NCBI GenBank assembly: GCA_030704615.1
Contig: CM060733.1
Location: 13,578,001 to 13,642,000 of the forward strand
Origin: Takakia lepidozioides
Lineage: Eukaryota; Streptophyta; Takakiopsida; Takakiales; Takakiaceae
Direction of reading: 5' to 3'
Length of the DNA: 64,000 bases
Positions 60,138 to 64,000 of the stretch are shown piece by piece; within the stretch, counting starts at the first letter, position 1, and each line of letters starts with the position of its first letter. The position numbers and the translations under genes were made by a program. The notes below the pieces were generated by a model. That model was not told the DNA's origin. It worked only from the letters and a program-made list of their open reading frames with translations, and did no database searches.

Positions 60138-60913
60138 CACTACAACAGATCGCAGTATTTATGACTGTATATATGACTATTCTATAGTCATAAACGGTAC
60201 ATATGACTCTATGACTGTAAGTCGTGCAAACCAAGTGAATACAATGAATATAGGATGGTACGGTCCGGATGACTACAGTCAGATGAACCAAGTGATATCT
60301 CTCACTGCAGTCATATATACCATACTGCAGTCGCCGCTGCCGCGCCACGTAGCGAGGCGCAATTGATTAAAAGAATTAAATTAAATTAAAAAACTAGAAA
60401 AACTAACGCCGCGTCGCACCGCATTGTGCCACATGGCATAATGTATTTTATAATAATGAAAAAACCACGTGGCAGCCCATCAAGGGTACCACATGTTATC
60501 CCTAGCTCGCCTACTAACCCTAGGGCCATCTTATCCATTTGATTGTACTTAGAGGAGTTTGATCCTACAACCTCCTTACTACAAGAAATATAGTTCACTA
60601 CTTGCTAACCAATACACCCATTAGTCATTCATGTGATCATATGATGTTTTAATTGTATTATACACACCAAATTATAAAATCCCCAGTAGTCATCATGACT
60701 ATGTAATCTCATCCATGTACACTGTAGTCATGGAAATGACTGAATGGTGAGCTAAATCTGGTCAATTGCCGTTGACCAGCCTTCCGCCCATTCCGAAGTC
60801 ATGTAGTCATACAAACTACTACTTAAATAATCGTTCATGCAGTCATGGTCAAAGTCAAGAAAACCATGACTATCATGGTTTGACAGTCATAACTACCGCG
60901 ATCTGTTGTAGTG
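60138..60913. mobile_element. CACTA-type MITE
   Basis: The element starts CACTACAACAGATCGC and ends with the inverted GCGATCTGTTGTAGTG. The inverted repeats extend to about 31 bases with two mismatches. ATT lies on both sides (60135-60137 and 60914-60916), the 3-bp target duplication of the CACTA (En/Spm) superfamily. Many copies of ATGACT/AGTCAT words crowd both subterminal regions, as expected for CACTA transposase-binding repeats. At 776 bp with no transposase frame, it is non-autonomous. Confidence 0.92.
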
Positions 60914-60916
60914 ATT

Positions 60917-61721
60917 CCAGATAGCATTATAATATACTTTTCAGGTGACACTATTTTTTTTATATTCCACATAGTATTTTGATATTCCAAATGGTCTTGT
61001 GATACACTTTCCAGGTACTTCTTTTGATATGCCAGATGGTATTATAATACACTTTTGGTGTCCATATATAGCAACTTCCCCGCTTCCTACATATGCAGTT
61101 TGTCTCTGTTGTGCAGTGCACATAAGCTAAAATAAAGGCCAAGAGGCTATTGCTATCGCAACTGCCTCTATTGAGGTCCGCCATACAATGCATAGTTGAG
61201 GTCCCCTGTACAATCATTTCTTAGCACATAAACAATTGCTGAAAATCACAAATGAACTAGCAAGAGGTGACTGCATGCAACACTCACGCTACCATCTCCT
61301 TCCTTCACCTCCTCCCTGCCCTAAAAACAAAGACGAACCCCCACAATTAATAAAATATGGCCACAAAACACTCAGTTCATTACTTGATTATTGGAATCAT
61401 CCCAAGACAGGGTGTGCTGATGCAGTTAACACATGGGCACTTGAAATGATTTATTTCTGGAATGAAAACCAAACAATGAGTGCCTTTACACATCTGTAGG
61501 GTAAAGGGTGGTGCCCATCCTAGTTGCACATTTGGACATGACGTGGCGTTAACCCGTCAGCGTCACGTCCTAAACCAACGTTACTGTACATAAATATATT
61601 TATTTTTTTACTTTATTATTGACTATTTACTATGAGAACCGACGTGACAAACGATGTGGCCTCATTACGTGGACTTCATTAATTATCTGTAAAATTCATA
61701 TATTATGATTTATATTCTCAA
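60917..61721. other. Repeat flank and intergenic DNA
   Basis: The left 150 bases continue the degenerate repeat interrupted by the CACTA element. Beyond about 61070 I see no gene; an 87-codon frame at 61236-61499 has no recognisable family. Confidence 0.4.
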
Positions 61722-62215
61722 TCATGCGACCGTCAGCAAAGGTTGGTCGGACAAATTTTTATTTTTTAAAAATAGGTGCGACCACCAGAAGGGGGTGGTC
61801 GCACATTTTTTCTTATTTTTTAAATGGGTGCGACCACCAGCAGGTGGTGGTCGCAGCATTTTTATTTTTTTTAATAGGTGCAACCACAAGCAGAGGGTGG
61901 TCGCACATTTTTTTCCTTTTTTAAATTGGGTGCGACCACCAGCAGGTGTTGGTCGCAATTTTTTCTTTTTTTTTAAATAAGTGCGACCACCAGCAGAGGA
62001 TGGTCGCAACTTTTTCATTTTTTTTAAATAGGTGCGACCACCAGCAGAGGATGGTCGCACATTTTTAATTATTTTTTAAATGGGTGCGACCATGGTCGCA
62101 CATTTTTAATTATTTTTTAAATGGATGCGACCACCAGCCGGTGGTGGTCGCAGACTTTTTCTTTTTTGTTATTAGGTGCAACCGCTCGTGGCGAGGCGTG
62201 AATGGGCAGCAGAGG
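61722..62215. repeat. Array of about ten hairpin-forming units
   Basis: Each unit is a palindrome of the type TGCGACCACC-AGCAG-GTGGTGGTCGCA, about 27 bases, separated by 30-35 bases of A/T ('attttttaaata'). Arms start near 61727, 61778, 61829, 61879, 61931, 61982, 62033, 62083, 62125 and 62176. The period is 50-52 bases in most of the array and shorter near the right end. One unit (62083-62099) has lost its loop and is a bare 'tgcgaccatggtcgca'. The last is expanded to about 48 bases with a different loop. Changes in one arm are often not compensated in the other. The array ends about 30 bases before a TATA box. Confidence 0.85.
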
Positions 62216-62243
62216 CGGTCGCACGTCAGGCCTCTCTAGGCAG

Positions 62244-62250
62244 TATATAA
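62244..62250 (+). promoter_or_regulatory. Probable TATA box
   Basis: TATATAA lies about 30 bases before a pyrimidine-rich 'ttttttctctctctg' initiator-like stretch and 128 bases before the first ATG of the kinase-like frame. Confidence 0.6.
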
Positions 62251-62371
62251 GGGCCTACCCCTCATTCCCAACCCACTTTTTTCTCTCTCTGTGAGTGCGG
62301 TTCTGGGGCTTCTTGGAGTTTGAACTCCGGTGGCCAGGACTGAGCGTGGGGGGGGGGGAAAGTGGATTTGT

Positions 62372-64000
62372 ATGGGGGAGGAGTTTTTGCCTTTTTTTCC
62401 TGGGACTGTGGGAGAATTTGCTTTGGGTACTATACCAATAGAAGATGAGGAAATTGGTCTGCTAGTATATAAGGTTATCAATAGTTTGGGTTTAGTTTTC
62501 CGTTACGAAGCCGCGTCTATTCCGCATAGTACTTTCATCATGTCCGGAAACGTTGCTTCGAACGCAGTGTCAAGGGGTTCCTCGGGAAGTGGGCGTAAAG
62601 GTAGGAAGCGTAAACATGCACATGAACGGGATAGTCAGGTCAACAAAAAAGACTATCCAAGCGTAGAGGCCGCGAAGGTGGTGAAACAAGTAGTGCTGGA
62701 TTATTTGAAGGACAATGACATAATGCGTTTGAATCTTTTGTATGTCCGACATGGGAATGAGGGGTTCCTTAGATTCCAGCACAATATAGAGATGAGAATG
62801 AGGGAGGCTTTGGCCGGGGATGAATGGGAGGAGGACATGGCGAAGTTCCAGTTTACGAAATTGATGGAGGATCGGGCCCATGATGCCAAATGGAATCTGA
62901 GGCAAACCATGGACAAGTTTGTTACGAGAACACCTGTAGCTGAAGGTCGCATGCCAACTTCGGAGGAGGAGTTGTTTGTGCTTGTGGATTGGTGGTCTGA
63001 CATGGCAAAGGCCCACTCCAAACGACGTACAAAATCACTCCCATGGAAGGCAGGGTCCTCGTCCGCGGATGCGGCATTGAACGTGAGATACATATCCACA
63101 AACGCACAGGTACAACAACTCGACGCGCCCAAACAGGGAGGGTATGGTACAATTCGGAGGGTTAGAATTGTTGATGATCAATTCATTCCTCCATCTTGGG
63201 AGCTAGCAGGGAAAACGCCCAGGGAAACAAATGTTGAGCTTGCCAAAGTCCAACATAACAATGAGGCGTTGGCTGTAAAGTTCCATCATTTCGGCATCAT
63301 AAAGTATTTTGCGTTGCATCCACGTCGAAATGAAGGTTACACACATTGGTGGAATGGGGGGACCATACGATCATGGTTGAGTATTGACAGGAAATGGGGG
63401 AATGATCGGGATAACATGGAGTTAATGGAACGACGGGGGACGGAGCAGGAAATGCAGGAGGTCAACCGACTGGTTCGATTCCGACAGAATCACACCCAAT
63501 TGGCATGGGCGCTTTTGCACATCATTCTCAACGTCCATAATCACCACCTCTTGCACAACGACATGTCCCCCGACAACATCTTGTTGCATTTTCCACAAAG
63601 GTCTGAAGATGTGTACATCGGGGTATGCGATTGGGGGATGGCCTCCACGACGGATGACCCAAAAACCACGGTTGTACATTTTCGAGAGCAGAGACAAGAT
63701 GATAAAGACTCTCGCACATAGATGGTGAATTGCACCTGAAATTGCAATTGTTCATAATGTAGCCAACAACCAGTCAGATGGCACACCTCGTAGGCCCCCT
63801 CTAACCGTGCCATCAGAGACCTTTGCAATTGGAAAGATAGCCCAGGCAATAAATGGGGGTAACACGTTCGATGCAAGTCTGTTCAACGATATGTCTACTG
63901 GAACCTGTTTTGCTTCCGCTCTGGAAAACTTGTGTGTAGACACAGTAGAGTTGCGGTACAAACTAGAAAATGTTGTGAAACGTTTCATGACGGGGCTATT
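62372..64000 (+). pseudogene. Divergent protein-kinase-like gene, broken, runs off the window
   Basis: From ATG 62372 (an in-frame alternative is ATG 62540, followed by a basic stretch rich in S, G, R and K) the frame runs to TAG 63719-63721. The C-terminal half resembles a protein kinase: a glycine-rich GGYGTIRRVRI, a possible lysine in WELAGKT, a hinge-like HWWNGGTIRSWL, a catalytic loop HNDMSPDNILL (HND in place of HRD), and DWG in place of DFG. After the stop, another frame (from about 63712 to the end) continues with an IAPEIAIV block, the APE motif, and a helical C-lobe. It is reached only by a one-base shift near 63700 and past a TGA. So the gene is a pseudogene, or there is a sequence error. 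The N-terminal 200 residues match nothing I know. The 3' end is outside the window. Confidence 0.6.

Noticed and set aside
61722-62060. Repetitive 91-112-codon frames in the hairpin array
   Set aside because: They are only translations of the repeat unit on either strand, and lysine/phenylalanine runs come from the A/T spacers.
61722-62215. CRISPR-like array
   Set aside because: The repeats are palindromes with A/T-only spacers of near-constant sequence in a plant nuclear genome; there are no unique spacers and no cas genes.

Overview
This is nuclear DNA from a streptophyte. The genes are split into many short exons by GT-AG introns (one GC-AG). There is a plastid cytochrome c assembly gene (CCS1) and a double-AP2-domain transcription factor, and a Ty1/copia element carries the plant-type initiator-Met tRNA primer site. 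Low gene density, large transposon-filled introns and divergent AP2 domains would fit a seed-free plant or charophyte alga, but the species cannot be fixed from the sequence.

Layout. 0-4.1 kb is a transposon nest: a retroelement RNase H remnant, two hAT-like repeats and a Tourist/Harbinger-like MITE. 5.9-12.55 kb (minus) is COG7, the Golgi tethering-complex subunit, in 10 exons. It is head-to-head with SRP receptor alpha (13.1-17.6 kb, plus, 10 exons). 18.8-25.2 kb (minus) is CCS1, the ResB-like protein of system II cytochrome c biogenesis, in 8 exons. It is head-to-head with a 15-exon membrane-anchored PhoD-like metallophosphatase (26.3-38.7 kb, plus). All four reconstructed reading frames are open from start to stop and divide by three.

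38.7-50.3 kb is repeat-rich: two tRNA-derived SINEs, LINE remnants, a copia gag fragment, and a complete but broken copia element with 5-bp target duplications. 52.4-55.7 kb (minus) is an AP2-family transcription factor in 7 exons. 58.6-62.2 kb holds a tandem repeat, a CACTA-type MITE and an array of about ten G/C-arm hairpins. That array ends just upstream of a TATA box and a divergent protein-kinase-like gene, which has a frameshift and a stop and runs off the window.

The genes share no single pathway: COG7 and SRP receptor alpha serve the secretory system, CCS1 acts in thylakoids, and the phosphatase is probably on an endomembrane or the cell surface. One LINE family, whose 3' end is a (CT)n run, sits in introns of COG7, CCS1 and the phosphatase gene, always in the sense orientation of the host gene. 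The least explained structures are the hairpin array with its kinase-like gene, and the triplicated AP2 entry motif.
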